Below, piece by piece: positions 24,023 to 33,100 of a stretch of DNA of 64,000 bases. Below the pieces are notes generated by a model. That model was not told the DNA's origin, ran no database searches, and worked only from the letters and a program-made list of their open reading frames with translations. Made by a program: the position numbers and the translations under genes. The stretch comes from Streptomyces sp. NBC_00572 (lineage in GTDB: Bacteria; Actinomycetota; Actinomycetes; Streptomycetales; Streptomycetaceae). Numbering within the stretch: position 1 is the stretch's first letter; every line of letters starts with the position of its first letter. Location: NCBI RefSeq assembly GCF_026341815.1, contig NZ_JAPENX010000002.1:496001-560000 (forward strand), in the 5' to 3' direction.

Positions 24023-25540
24023 TCAGGGACGCGGCTCAGACCCCGCGTACCGGTCCCGCAGCTCCCGCTTCAGGATCTTGCCGCTCGCGTTGCGGGGCAG
24101 CTCCGGGGTGAAGTGGATGCGCTTCGGGGCCTTGAAGTGGGCCAGCTTCTCCCGGGCGTGGGCGAGGAGTTCCGTCTCGGTCACCTCTCCGCGCGGGACG
24201 ACCACCGCCGTGATCGCCTCGATCCAGCGCTCGTCGGGGAGGCCGATCACGGCGACCTCGGCGACGCCCGGGTGGGTGTAGAGCGCGTCCTCGACCTGGC
24301 GGGAGGCGACGAGCACTCCCCCGGAGTTGATGACGTCCTTCACCCGGTCGACGATCGTGAGATAGCCCTCGGCGTCGCGGACGGCGAGGTCGCCCGAGTG
24401 GAACCAGCCGCCCTTGAAGGCCGCCTCTGTCTCCTCGGGCTTGCGCCAGTACCCGTCGCACAGCTGCGGCGAGCGGTAGACGATCTCGCCGGGGGTGCCG
24501 TCGGGGACGTCCTTGCCGTCCTCGTCGACGACCCGGGCCTCGACGTGGCGGACCGGCCGGCCGCAGGAGTCCATCCGGCCCTCGTGCTCGTCGGGGCCGA
24601 GGACGGTGGCGAGCGGGCCGATCTCCGACTGGCCGAAGCAGTTGTAGAAGCGCAGTCCCGGCAGCCGGGCGCGCAGCCGCTCCAGGACCGGTACGGGCAT
24701 GATCGACGCCCCGTAGTAGGCCTTGCGGAGGGCCGACAGGTCGCGGCTCGCGAAGTCCGCGTGGTTGGCGAGGCCGATCCAGACGGTCGGCGGCGCGAAG
24801 AGGCTGTCGGCTCGGCCCGCCTCGACCAGGTCGAAGAGGACGGCCGGATCGGGTCCGTCGACGATCGTGTTCTCGGCGCCGACGGCCAGGTAGGGCAGCA
24901 GGAAGACGTGCATCTGGGCCGAGTGGTAGAGCGGCAGCGCGTGCACCGGCCGGTCGTCCTCGTGCAGGTCGAGGGCCTCGATCGCGCTGGCGTACTCGTG
25001 GACCAGGGCCCGGTGGGTCATCATCGCGCCCTTGGGCAGGGCGGTCGTGCCCGAGGTGTAGAGGAGCTGGACGAATTCCCGGGCGTCGCGGTCGGTGTCG
25101 TACGTCTCCGGCGTGGCGAGCGCGTCGAGGAGTGAACCGGGCGCGTCCCGCAGCGCCTTGACCGCGAAGCCGTCCGGTACGCGCTCCGCGAGGGCGGGGT
25201 CGGCGAGGACGAGGGAGGTGTCCGACTGCTCCAGGAGGTACGTGAGGTCCTCGCCGGTCAGGTGGTGGTTGACCGGCACGTGGATCAGGCCCGCCCGGGA
25301 GCAGGCGAGGAACGCGATGAGGTAGGCGTCCGAGTTGTGCGCGTAGGTCGCGACCCGGGCGGCCTCGGGCAGGCCGAGGTGGTGCGGTTCGCGCAGGACG
25401 GCCGCCGCGGCGGAGACGGCCGCGTCCAGCTCGGCGTACGTCCAGGTCCGTTCCGCGTAGCGGAGGGCGATGCGGTCGGGGACGCGCTGGGCGCTCATGC
25501 GCAGGACACCGTCGACGGCGCGGCTGAGGAGTCGATCCAT
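24023..25540 (-). CDS. AMP-forming acyl-CoA synthetase (fatty-acid/aryl-acid type)
   Basis: 505 residues from ATG 25540 (MDRLLSRAVDGVLRMSAQRVPDRIALRYAERTW). Motifs: AMP-binding LLYTSGTTALPKGAMMTHRA, adenylate YNCFGQSEIGPLATVLG, hinge GDLAVRDAEGYLTIVDR, and the C-terminal catalytic Lys in NASGKILKRELRDRY. It forms an acyl-CoA from a carboxylate. It stands alone between the paaK region and the divergent acylase gene; one attractive but unproven link is that the secreted acylase next door releases a fatty or aryl acid that this ligase activates after uptake. The upstream in-frame region to 25645 is judged non-coding. Confidence 0.9.
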   Translation of the reverse strand: MDRLLSRAVDGVLRMSAQRVPDRIALRYAERTWTYAELDAAVSAAAAVLREPHHLGLPEAARVATYAHNSDAYLIAFLACSRAGLIHVPVNHHLTGEDLTYLLEQSDTSLVLADPALAERVPDGFAVKALRDAPGSLLDALATPETYDTDRDAREFVQLLYTSGTTALPKGAMMTHRALVHEYASAIEALDLHEDDRPVHALPLYHSAQMHVFLLPYLAVGAENTIVDGPDPAVLFDLVEAGRADSLFAPPTVWIGLANHADFASRDLSALRKAYYGASIMPVPVLERLRARLPGLRFYNCFGQSEIGPLATVLGPDEHEGRMDSCGRPVRHVEARVVDEDGKDVPDGTPGEIVYRSPQLCDGYWRKPEETEAAFKGGWFHSGDLAVRDAEGYLTIVDRVKDVINSGGVLVASRQVEDALYTHPGVAEVAVIGLPDERWIEAITAVVVPRGEVTETELLAHAREKLAHFKAPKRIHFTPELPRNASGKILKRELRDRYAGSEPRP

Positions 25541-25695
25541 GCGGTGATCCTCGGCGCGCACCCGGCGGAGGTCAAGTACCGTGCGGCGCGCCGCACATGC
25601 CCGGACCTCGGATACCGAACGGGATGTTGACAAGGGGACGCGCAACTGGGTGCATGGTCCAACCTGCAGTGCTCATCCGCCCGTTGGGAGGAATC

Positions 25696-28089
25696 TTGCA
25701 CCTCCGCACCCGCCTGAAACACCTGGCGCTCACCGGAGCCGCCCTCGCCGTCGTCACCGCCACGCTGCCCGGCGCCGCGGTCGCCGACTCCGGGGGCCGG
25801 AGCCACCACCCGCTCGACCGGGGCCTCTCGGCCGTCATCCGGTACACCGAGTACGGCATCCCGCACATCGTGGCCAAGGACTACGCGAACCTCGGCTTCG
25901 GGACGGGCTGGGCCCAGGCCGCCGACCAGGTCTGCACGCTCGCGGACGGTTTCCTGACCGTGAACGGCGAGCGCTCCCGGTACTTCGGCCCGGACGCCGG
26001 CACGGACGGCTCGCTCTCCTCCGCCGCCACGAACCTCTCCAGTGACCTCTACTTCCGCGGGGTGAAGGACGCCGGAACCGTCGAGGCGCTGCTCAGGACG
26101 CCCGCGCCCGCCGGTCCCAGCCGTGACCTCAAGGAACTGATGCGCGGCTGGGCGGCCGGGTACAACGCCTGGCTGCGGAAGAACCGCGTCACGGATCCCG
26201 CCTGCGCCGAGGCCGAGTGGGTCCGCCCGGTGACCGCCCTCGATGTGGCACGGCGCGGCTACGCCGTCTCCGTGCTCGGCGGAGAGGGCCGCGCCGTCGA
26301 CGGCATCACCGGCGCCCGGCCGCCGGCCGCCGCACCGCCCGGCACGACCACCGGACGGGTGCCCGAGCCCGACCGGGCCGCCGAGGCCGCCCGGGAGTTG
26401 TTCGCCGCCGAGAACGCCACCATGGGTTCCAACGCCGTCGCCTTCTCGGGCGCCACCACGGCGAACGGACGTGGACTGCTCCTGGGCAATCCCCACTATC
26501 CATGGCAGGGCGGCCGCCGCTTCTGGCAGTCGCAGCAGACCATCCCCGGCGAGCTGAACGTCTCGGGCGCCTCGCTCCTCGGCACGACCGTCGTCAACAT
26601 CGGCTTCAACGACAAGGTGGCCTGGAGCCACACCGTCGCCACCGGCGTCCCGCTCAACCTGCACCAGCTGACGCTCGCCCCGGGCGATCCGACCTCGTAC
26701 CTGGTGGACGGCCGGCCGGAGCGGATGACCCCGCGTCAGGTGACCGTGCCCGTCAAGGACGGCGCGCCCGTGACCCGTACCCAGTGGTGGACCCGGTACG
26801 GCCCGGTCGTCGGCGCCCTCGGCAACCAGCTTCCGCTGCCGTGGACCACGACCACGGCGTACGCGCTCAACGATCCCAACGTGGCCAATCTGCGCGGCTC
26901 CGACACCGCGCTCGGCTTCGGCAAGGCCCGCTCCGTCCAGGACATGGCCGACACGCTGCGGCGTACGCAGGGGCTGCCCTGGGTCAACACGATCGCGGCG
27001 GACTCGGCGGGGCACTCCCTCTTCACGCAGTCCCAGGTGCTCCCCCGGATCACGGACGAGCTCGTCGCGCGCTGCTCCACGCCGCTCGGCCGGGCCACCT
27101 ACCCGTCCTCGGGTGTCGCGGTGCTCGACGGCTCGCGGTCGGACTGCGCGCTCGGCTCCGACCCGGAGGCGGTGCAGCCGGGGGTCTTCGGCCCGGCGAG
27201 GATGCCGGTGCTGCGGGACACCCCGTACGTGGAGAACTCCAACGACAGCGCCTGGCTGACCAACGCCGACCGGCCGCTGACCGGCTACGAGCGGGTCTTC
27301 GGGTCGATCGCGACCCCGCGCTCGCTGCGTACCCGGGGCGGTGTCGAGGACGTGGCGGCGATGGCGGCGCGGGGCGATCTGACGGTGGCCGACCTCCAGC
27401 GGCAGCAGTTCGCCAACCGGGCCCCGGCCGGTGACCTGGCGGCCGCCGATGCGGCGCGGGCCTGCGAGGCCGCGCTGCCGGGCGATCCCGAGGCCTGCCG
27501 GGTGATCGGCGCCTGGGACCGCACGGTGAACACGGACAGCCGGGGAGCGCTGCTCTTCGACCGCTTCTGGCGGAAGTTCACGGCCGCGACGCCGCCTGCC
27601 CGGCAGTGGACGGTGCCGTTCTCGCCGGCCGACCCGGTCCGCACCCCGAACACGCTCAACACAGCGGCGCCCGGCTTCGCGAAGGCCCTGGCGGATGCGG
27701 TGGCGGAGCTGCGGACGGCGGGCATCCCGCTGGACGCACCGCTCGGCGCGCACCAGTTCGTCGTACGGAACGGGTCGCGGATCCCGGTGAGCGGCGGCAC
27801 CGAGTCGCTGGGCATCTGGAACAAGACCGAGTCGGTGTGGAACGCGGCGGGCGGCGGCTACACGGAGGTCACCACCGGGACCAGTCATGTGCAGGCGGTG
27901 GGCTGGGACGGCAGCCGGTGCCCGGTGGCCCGCACCCTGCTCTCGTACGCGCAGTCCTCGAACCCGATGTCGCCGCACTACAGCGACCAGACCCGGCTGT
28001 ACGCGGGCGAGCGCTGGGTGACCTCCCGGTTCTGCGAGAAGGACATCCTGCGCTCGCCGGCGCTGCGGGTGGTGGTCGTCAGGGGCTGA
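25696..28089 (+). CDS. Secreted penicillin V / aculeacin A-type acylase (Ntn hydrolase)
   Basis: 797 residues from TTG 25696, chosen because GGGAGGAA sits 4-5 bases upstream; length matches the known Streptomyces/Actinoplanes enzymes (about 780-800). A Sec signal (LHLRTRLKHLALTGAALAVV...AVADS) is followed by the alpha chain (YTEYGIPHIVAKDYANLGFGTGWAQAADQ), then the autocleavage site Gly244-Ser245 in TMGSNAVAFSG, where Ser245 would be the N-terminal nucleophile of the beta chain. Beta-chain motifs include LLLGNPHYPWQG and YVENSNDSAWLTNADRP. Known relatives hydrolyse acyl side chains of penicillin V, echinocandins, capsaicin or acyl-homoserine lactones. Divergent from the acyl-CoA ligase. Confidence 0.93.
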   Translation: MHLRTRLKHLALTGAALAVVTATLPGAAVADSGGRSHHPLDRGLSAVIRYTEYGIPHIVAKDYANLGFGTGWAQAADQVCTLADGFLTVNGERSRYFGPDAGTDGSLSSAATNLSSDLYFRGVKDAGTVEALLRTPAPAGPSRDLKELMRGWAAGYNAWLRKNRVTDPACAEAEWVRPVTALDVARRGYAVSVLGGEGRAVDGITGARPPAAAPPGTTTGRVPEPDRAAEAARELFAAENATMGSNAVAFSGATTANGRGLLLGNPHYPWQGGRRFWQSQQTIPGELNVSGASLLGTTVVNIGFNDKVAWSHTVATGVPLNLHQLTLAPGDPTSYLVDGRPERMTPRQVTVPVKDGAPVTRTQWWTRYGPVVGALGNQLPLPWTTTTAYALNDPNVANLRGSDTALGFGKARSVQDMADTLRRTQGLPWVNTIAADSAGHSLFTQSQVLPRITDELVARCSTPLGRATYPSSGVAVLDGSRSDCALGSDPEAVQPGVFGPARMPVLRDTPYVENSNDSAWLTNADRPLTGYERVFGSIATPRSLRTRGGVEDVAAMAARGDLTVADLQRQQFANRAPAGDLAAADAARACEAALPGDPEACRVIGAWDRTVNTDSRGALLFDRFWRKFTAATPPARQWTVPFSPADPVRTPNTLNTAAPGFAKALADAVAELRTAGIPLDAPLGAHQFVVRNGSRIPVSGGTESLGIWNKTESVWNAAGGGYTEVTTGTSHVQAVGWDGSRCPVARTLLSYAQSSNPMSPHYSDQTRLYAGERWVTSRFCEKDILRSPALRVVVVRG

Positions 28090-28120
28090 ACGGTTCTTCG
28101 GAGTCCGCTCGCCGGGCTCC

Positions 28121-29218
28121 TCAGGGACTGAACGACAGGAACACGAAGGCGGCGAAGATCGCGAGATGGACGCCGCCCTGGAGGAGCGTGGCCCGTCCGG
28201 GCACCACGGTCAGGGCGCTCACCACACCGGTGAGGACGAGCAGGACCATGTGGAGCGGCCCCAGGCCAAGCACCAGGGGTCCGGACAGCCAGATCGAGGC
28301 GAGCGCGATCGCCGGAATCGTCAGGCCGATGCTGGCGATCGCGGAGCCGTACGCGAGGTTGAGGCTGGTCTGGACACGGTCCCGGCGGGCCGCGCGGACA
28401 GCGGCGAGGGTCTCCGGCAGCAGCACCATCAGGGCGATGACGACACCGACGACCGCCTTGGGCAGGCCCGCCGACTGGACGACGTCCTCGATGGTCGGCG
28501 AGATCAGCTTGGCGTTGCCGACGACGGCGACGAGGGCGACGACGAGGAGCCCGAGGCTGGTCCAGGCGTCGCGCCGGGTCGGCGGGTCCGCGTGGTCGTC
28601 CTCGGAGTCGTGGCCGGGTCGCGGTACCGGGAGGAAGTAGTCCCGGTGCCGCACGGTCTGGACACCGACGAACACCCCGTACAGGCAGAGGGAGGCGACG
28701 GCGGCGAAGGCGAGCTGGACGCCGGAGAACTCGGGGCCCGGATGGCTGGTGGTGAAGGTCGGCAGGACCAGCGTCATCGTGGCCAGGGTGCAGACGGTGG
28801 CGAGCGCGCCGCCGGAACCCTCGGCGTTGAAGACCGCGATCCGGTTGCGGAGCGCGCCGACGAGGAGGGAGAGACCGACGATGCCGTTGCAGGTGATCAT
28901 GACGGCGGCGAAGACGGTGTCACGCGCGTAGGTCGAGGTCTTCTCGCCGCCTCCCACCATCAGCGAGACGATGAGTCCGACCTCGATGACGGTGACGGCC
29001 ACGGCGAGGACGAGCGAACCGTAGGGTTCGCCCACCCGATGGGCGATCACCTCGGCGTGGTGGACCGCGGCGAGGACGGCCGCGATCAGGCAGAGCGCGA
29101 TGAGCCCGACGGCGAAGCCCGGGAGGTCTCGCCCCCAGGCCGCGACAAGCACAAGCGCCGCCACCACCGGCCCCCAGGTGGTCCACTGCCGTGTCAATGA
29201 CGCCGTGCTCGAACTCAT
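28121..29218 (-). CDS. Ca2+(Na+)/H+ antiporter, ChaA/CaCA superfamily
   Basis: 365 residues from ATG 29218 (MSSSTASLTRQWTTWGP); GGA eight bases upstream favours it over ATG 29227. About eleven hydrophobic segments in two homologous halves. CaCA alpha-repeat motifs: EPYGSLVLAVAVTVIEVGLIVS in the first half, carrying the conserved Glu of AVTVIE, and ALMVLLPETLAAVRAARRDRVQTSLNLAYGSAIASIGLTIP (quoted as LLPETLAA and LNLAYGSAIASIGLTIP) in the second. The cytosolic loop between halves is charged (GHDSEDDHADPPTRRDAW). It exports cations in exchange for protons at the membrane. It follows the MarR gene on the same strand after a 41-bp gap. Confidence 0.9.
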   Translation of the reverse strand: MSSSTASLTRQWTTWGPVVAALVLVAAWGRDLPGFAVGLIALCLIAAVLAAVHHAEVIAHRVGEPYGSLVLAVAVTVIEVGLIVSLMVGGGEKTSTYARDTVFAAVMITCNGIVGLSLLVGALRNRIAVFNAEGSGGALATVCTLATMTLVLPTFTTSHPGPEFSGVQLAFAAVASLCLYGVFVGVQTVRHRDYFLPVPRPGHDSEDDHADPPTRRDAWTSLGLLVVALVAVVGNAKLISPTIEDVVQSAGLPKAVVGVVIALMVLLPETLAAVRAARRDRVQTSLNLAYGSAIASIGLTIPAIALASIWLSGPLVLGLGPLHMVLLVLTGVVSALTVVPGRATLLQGGVHLAIFAAFVFLSFSP

Positions 29219-29259
29219 GATCCGCATCCTGCCACAAAGGGGGCTTTCGCCCGGTTCGG

Positions 29260-29742
29260 TCAATCCAGGGGGTCGCTGAGGCCGCGCTCGTACGCGGTGA
29301 GGGTCTCCAGGAACATCCGCCGCTGCGCCGCGTCGAGCGGGGCGAGGGCCGTGCGCCAGGCGTCGGCACTGCGGCCGAGCCAGCCGTCGATGGCGGCGCT
29401 GTGCGCGGGCGCGATGGAGACGATCTTGCGCCTGCGGTCGGCGGGGTCCTCCACCCGTTCCAGTACGCCCTTCTTCGCCAGGTCCCCCACCATCAGGCTC
29501 ACGGTCGTGGGGGCGATCTCCAGCCGGGCGGCGAGCTCGTTGACGCTCAGCGACCCGTCGAACAGGAGGTAGGCGAGCAGGGAGAGATGGCGGGGCGCGA
29601 GCGTGAAGGACTGCAGTTCGTCCGGAATCCTGATGCGCTTCGCCCGCGAGACCATCCGGGGCATGAGCAGCAGCAACGTGCGCACGGCCTCGTCCAGTTC
29701 CGGCCCGTCGGCGGCCTCGTCCCCCTGGTGTGCGGTTGACAC
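29260..29742 (-). CDS. MarR-family transcriptional regulator
   Basis: 160 residues. Winged-helix core: LAPRHLSLLAYLLFDGSLSV then NELAARLEIAPTTVSLMVGD with the wing LERVEDPADRRRKIVSIAPA. It is divergent from the reductase-hemerythrin gene, and a perfect palindrome with 8-bp arms lies at 29763-29779, 20 bp upstream of its own start, so autoregulation and control of the divergent gene are likely. Ligand unknown; MarR proteins commonly sense phenolics or oxidants, which would suit a reductase and hemerythrin target. Confidence 0.9.
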   Translation of the reverse strand: MSTAHQGDEAADGPELDEAVRTLLLLMPRMVSRAKRIRIPDELQSFTLAPRHLSLLAYLLFDGSLSVNELAARLEIAPTTVSLMVGDLAKKGVLERVEDPADRRRKIVSIAPAHSAAIDGWLGRSADAWRTALAPLDAAQRRMFLETLTAYERGLSDPLD

Positions 29743-29762
29743 CCTGCACCCTCCCTTTTAGC

Positions 29763-29779
29763 TTTGCTTTCAAAGCAAA
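29763..29779. promoter_or_regulatory. MarR operator palindrome
   Basis: TTTGCTTT-C-AAAGCAAA: two perfect 8-bp arms around one base, in an AT-rich island within GC-rich DNA, centred between the divergent starts at 29742 and 29818. Its position covers both presumptive promoters. Confidence 0.8.
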
Positions 29780-29817
29780 TAGATCCGTCGGGATCGATGC
29801 TACCGGAAGGCACCCCC

Positions 29818-30711
29818 ATGTCCGATTTCAACCGACAGGTCATCGAGGAGTTCCGCGCCAACGGCGGTCGCGTGGGCGGGATGTTCGAGGGCGCGGCCCT
29901 GCTCCTGCTCACCACGACGGGCGCCCGCAGCGGCCGCCCGCACACCAACCCCGCCGTGTTCGTACGCGACGGGGCGCGGCTGCTCGTCTTCGCGTCGAAC
30001 GCCGGCGGACCGAAGCACCCCACCTGGTTCCACAACCTCCGCGCCGACCCGCACGTGACCGTCGAGCTCGGCACCCCGGAGGGCACCGTCGAACGCTTCG
30101 CGGCGACGGCGGTGGTGACGGAGGGCGAGGAACGGGACCGGCTGTACGCGGAACAGGCCACCCGCGATCCGGGGTTCGCCGCCTACCAGGCCGGCACGGA
30201 CAGGACCATCCCCGTCGTCGCCCTGCACCGCGTGGACCTCACGGACCCGGTGCGGCACCACGCGATCGCCGACCACCTGGTCACGGTCCACGCCGAACTC
30301 CGCGCGGAACTGGCCGCGTTACGCGAGGGCCTCGGCTCCACGTCACCGGACACGGCGGTGGGAGCGGCGGCGGCGTCGGGCGCGCCGGATCTCGGGCGGC
30401 AGCTCGCCCGCCACTGCCTGACGTTCTGCGGCGCGCTGCACGCCCACCACCACAACGAGGACAGCGTCTTCGACCTCCTGGAGCGGCAGTTCCCCGAACT
30501 GTCCGACTCCCTGGCCCGGATGCGCGAGGAGCACAAGGTGGTCGCCCGCACGGTGGAGGAACTGGAGGCACTCCTCACCTCGGGAGCCGCACCGGCGGCC
30601 CTCCGCGCCGAGGTGGACCGACTGGCGACCCGCCTGGAGGAACACTTCACGTACGAGGAGGCGCAGTTGATCCCGACACTCACCCGCATCCGGGTCGCGC
30701 CCGGAGGGTAG
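29818..30711 (+). CDS. F420-type nitroreductase (Ddn-like) fused to a hemerythrin HHE domain
   Basis: 297 residues from ATG 29818 (MSDFNRQVIEEFRANGGRVGG), with GGAAGG upstream. The N-terminal domain (about 1-145) has the deazaflavin-dependent reductase motifs LLLTTTGARSGRPHTNPAVF and HPTWFHNLRADPHVTVELG. The C-terminal domain (about 155-297) is hemerythrin-like: H in DHLVTVHAELRAEL, HCLTFCGALHAHHHNEDSVFDLLE, EEHKVVARTVEELE, EEHFTYEEAQLIP. The helices supply the His/Glu ligands of a di-iron site. The fusion suggests coupling of F420H2-dependent reduction with O2, NO or iron sensing. It is paired with a divergent MarR, so it is probably induced by a small molecule. Confidence 0.88.
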   Translation: MSDFNRQVIEEFRANGGRVGGMFEGAALLLLTTTGARSGRPHTNPAVFVRDGARLLVFASNAGGPKHPTWFHNLRADPHVTVELGTPEGTVERFAATAVVTEGEERDRLYAEQATRDPGFAAYQAGTDRTIPVVALHRVDLTDPVRHHAIADHLVTVHAELRAELAALREGLGSTSPDTAVGAAAASGAPDLGRQLARHCLTFCGALHAHHHNEDSVFDLLERQFPELSDSLARMREEHKVVARTVEELEALLTSGAAPAALRAEVDRLATRLEEHFTYEEAQLIPTLTRIRVAPGG

Positions 30712-30731
30712 CGCGGCCCACCCGAGGGGCA

Positions 30732-30746
30732 GGGCGGTGGCCGCCC
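30732..30746. terminator. Short hairpin between convergent genes
   Basis: GGGCGG-TGG-CCGCCC, a perfect 6-bp stem with a 3-nt loop, between the stops at 30711 (+) and 30786 (-). It is short, so terminator status is tentative. Confidence 0.4.
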
Positions 30747-30785
30747 GCGCCGTCCAGGGCGTCGGCGCCGCGACCTGGCCACGGG

Positions 30786-31445
30786 TCAGCGCGGCAGGCT
30801 GTGGGCAGGGGCTTCGGCGGCGGCCTTCAGGTCCCGCAGCCACGCTTCGAGGCCCTCGCGGAGAAGCCCGTTCGCGGTGGGAACGTCCGCTTCGACCTGG
30901 GGGCCGGTGTGGGTCTCCTCGGTGCTGACCCGGACGCCACCGCTGACCTCGGTGAAGTTCCAGACATGGACGCCGTCGATGCGCAACCCTTCGCCGATCG
31001 CGGGGCCGGTCCAGCGGATGCACGCGTGGTGCTTGATCTGCCGGACGGTCGAGGTGATCTCCAGGCTCGTGGCGGGAATCGAGGGGATGGGCGGGATCGG
31101 CATCGTCCACCGGAAGGCCGAACCCCTGCGGAGAGGGCCGTGATCGAGACGCTCCACGGACTCGACGGGAGCCTGCCAGGACGGCCAGCGCTCCACGTCG
31201 GTCTGCAGCTTCCAGATGGTGCGCAGCGGGGCGTTGATCACGATCTCGGTCCGGTGGCGGACGAGGGCGTCGGGGACGACGCCCTCGCCTCGGCAGGTGA
31301 GGGAAGCCCCGGGGCGGGGACCGGCGGCGCGGGAGCCGGTGGACGCGGCAGCCCCGACGGGCGCGGCGGTGGCGCCGAGGAGGCCGAGGACGACCGGGAC
31401 GGTGACGAGGGCGGCGCGGATGCCGGTGCTGCGGGTGCCGGACAT
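30786..31445 (-). CDS. Exported SRPBCC-family (START-like) protein
   Basis: 219 residues from ATG 31445 with GAGGAG upstream. A signal peptide (MSGTRSTGIRAALVTVPVVL...APVGAAA) precedes an SRPBCC domain: RHRTEIVINAPLRTIWKLQTD, VERWPSWQAPVESVERLD, and VHVWNFTEVSGGVRVSTEE with the closing helix ANGLLREGLEAWLRDLKAAAE. The family is usually cytosolic, so secretion is unusual; it may bind a hydrophobic ligand outside the membrane. It is divergent from a TetR regulator, with an operator between, which suggests repression relieved by a lipophilic ligand. Confidence 0.85.
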   Translation of the reverse strand: MSGTRSTGIRAALVTVPVVLGLLGATAAPVGAAASTGSRAAGPRPGASLTCRGEGVVPDALVRHRTEIVINAPLRTIWKLQTDVERWPSWQAPVESVERLDHGPLRRGSAFRWTMPIPPIPSIPATSLEITSTVRQIKHHACIRWTGPAIGEGLRIDGVHVWNFTEVSGGVRVSTEETHTGPQVEADVPTANGLLREGLEAWLRDLKAAAEAPAHSLPR

Positions 31446-31510
31446 GGAGTTCTCCTCTGTCGGTCGGGGCGTGAGCACCGTCCACCCCTTCGGTAGAGGG
31501 TCACGCTTTC

Positions 31511-31525
31511 GTTATAAGTTGTAAC
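31511..31525. promoter_or_regulatory. Candidate TetR operator in the SRPBCC/TetR divergon
   Basis: GTTA-TAAGTTG-TAAC within the AT-rich stretch CGTTATAAGTTGTAACTCG, between starts at 31445 (-) and 31615 (+). Only 4-bp perfect half-sites, but it is the one palindrome in the intergenic region and is well placed for the adjacent TetR protein. A related GTGATAACTTCTCAC sequence lies 40 bp further on. Confidence 0.5.
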
Positions 31526-31614
31526 TCGCCACCCAGTGAAGGGTCAACGGGTGCGTGATAACTTCTCACCAACCCTTGAGGTTGTAGCCGGATGAACGGG
31601 GACGGTGGCAGACC

Positions 31615-32271
31615 ATGGCTGCGGCGACAGGCACGAACACCCCACGGGAGCGCTATCGGGCCCAGGTGCGGGCGGAGATCACGAAACGCGCATGGGAGCA
31701 GATCGCCACGGCGGGAGCCTCCGCGCTCTCCCTCAACGCGATCGCCAAGCAGATGGGCATGAGCGGACCCGCGCTCTACCGCTACTTCGCCAGCCGCGAC
31801 GACCTGATCACCGAACTCGTCCGGGAGGCCTACCAGAGCCTCGCCGACACGCTCCGCAGGGCCTCGGCCGCCGGTGCCGACCTCTCCGGGCTCGCACATG
31901 CCCTGCGCGACTGGGCCCTGACGGACCCTCAGCGGTACTTCCTCGTCTACGGCACGCCCATCCCCGGCTACCACGCGCCGGCGGACACCACCGCCCTCTC
32001 CTCCGCGATCATGACGACGCTGCTCGACGCGTGCGCGGCACTCCCCCGGGCGGGCGCCGCGACCTCCTTCGGCAGCTACCTGGAGGAGCATCGGGACTGG
32101 GCCGCCGGCCACCCCGCCCCACCAGGGGCCCTCCACCGGTTCCTGACCTTCTGGACCCGCCTGCACGGCGTCCTGTCGCTGGAACTCGCGGGCCACTTCA
32201 CCGGCATGGACCTCGACCCGGCCCTGCTCTTCACGGCCGAACTGGACGAGCTGCTCGCACCCCTGCCCTGA
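31615..32271 (+). CDS. TetR/AcrR-family regulator (WHG-type C-terminal domain)
   Basis: 218 residues. N-terminal HTH: RAEITKRAWEQIATAGASAL then SLNAIAKQMGMSGPALYRYF, ASRDDLITELVREAYQSLAD. The C-terminal domain resembles TetR_C 13/WHG types (LSGLAHALRDWALTDPQRYFLVYG, FWTRLHGVLSLELAGHFTGM). It is divergent from the exported SRPBCC gene and probably represses it and itself through 31511-31525. Its ligand is unknown. Confidence 0.9.
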   Translation: MAAATGTNTPRERYRAQVRAEITKRAWEQIATAGASALSLNAIAKQMGMSGPALYRYFASRDDLITELVREAYQSLADTLRRASAAGADLSGLAHALRDWALTDPQRYFLVYGTPIPGYHAPADTTALSSAIMTTLLDACAALPRAGAATSFGSYLEEHRDWAAGHPAPPGALHRFLTFWTRLHGVLSLELAGHFTGMDLDPALLFTAELDELLAPLP

Positions 32272-32286
32272 GGCGGGAAGCGGGGC

Positions 32287-32991
32287 CTACGGCGTGCGGA
32301 AGCCGCGGAAGGTCACGTGCTTGCGGGTCACGAAGCCGAGCTTCTCGTAGAGGGCGATCGCCCCGGTGTTCGCCTCGGCCACGTGGAGGAAGGGCGCTTC
32401 GCCCCGTGCCTCGATGCGCCCGGCGAGCGCGCCGACCAGGCGGGCGGCGTGGCCCCGCCCACGGGCCTCGGGCACGGTGCAGACCGCGCTGATCTCGGTC
32501 CAGCCCGGGGGCCGGAGCCGCTCGCCGGCCATGGCCACCAGCGTGCCCTTCTCGCGGATGCCGAGGTAGGTGCCGAGTTCGGGGGTACGGGCCCAGAACG
32601 GCCCGGGCCGGGTGCGTTCGACGAGGTCGAGCATCTCGGGCACGCTGTCCGCGCCCAGTTCGACCACGCCGTCGTCCGTCTCGTCTCCCTGAGGGTCGGA
32701 CGCGCCGTCGCCCGGCCGGATCATCTGGCGGCCTTCCAGGACGAAGACGGGCTCCCAGTCCGACGGCGGGAGCACCGGGCAGCTGAACATGTCGGCGAAC
32801 TCGCCCCGGCCGAGGAGTTCGGTGAGGTCGGCCCACCTCGCCGGATCCGGGTCGGTGGACACGGCGGCGAAGGTCGAGACGTCCGGGAGATAGGTGGCGG
32901 CCAGGCCGACGCGGCGGGCGAGATGCGCGTGACGGCCCCGGAGGGACTCACCCACCGGGTCGTCCAGTACGGAGGGATCGCGGCCCGCCAT
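32287..32991 (-). CDS. GNAT-family N-acetyltransferase (FR47-like)
   Basis: 234 residues. The acetyl-CoA-binding motif is CTVPEARGRGHAARLVGALA (R-G-x-G-x-A type), followed by LHVAEANTGAIALYEKLGFV, typical of FR47-like GNATs. The N-terminal 90 residues hold a partial lobe (SFRGRHAHLARRVGLAATY-like). No partner gene; the acceptor may be an amino group of a small molecule or protein. Convergent with the TetR gene, 15 bp apart. The upstream DNA (33000-33060) carries its promoter. Confidence 0.85.
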   Translation of the reverse strand: MAGRDPSVLDDPVGESLRGRHAHLARRVGLAATYLPDVSTFAAVSTDPDPARWADLTELLGRGEFADMFSCPVLPPSDWEPVFVLEGRQMIRPGDGASDPQGDETDDGVVELGADSVPEMLDLVERTRPGPFWARTPELGTYLGIREKGTLVAMAGERLRPPGWTEISAVCTVPEARGRGHAARLVGALAGRIEARGEAPFLHVAEANTGAIALYEKLGFVTRKHVTFRGFRTP

Positions 32992-33064
32992 CGTGTCGTC
33001 CCTCTCAAGCTCCGTGCCGAACGGGGAAGGAGGTCACCGTGGGAGACCTCCTCGCGCACGAAGT

Positions 33065-33089
33065 CTAGGGGGTGTCTTGTCGATCAGGC
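33065..33089 (+). repeat. Solo end of the 168-bp MITE-like element
   Basis: CTAG followed by GGGGTGTCTTGTCGATCAGG and C, identical to the left end at 7719-7745 over at least 25 bp. No matching right end follows; 12 bp later a different inverted-repeat element begins, so the first element seems to have been broken. Confidence 0.7.
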
Positions 33090-33100
33090 GGACGGGCCCC

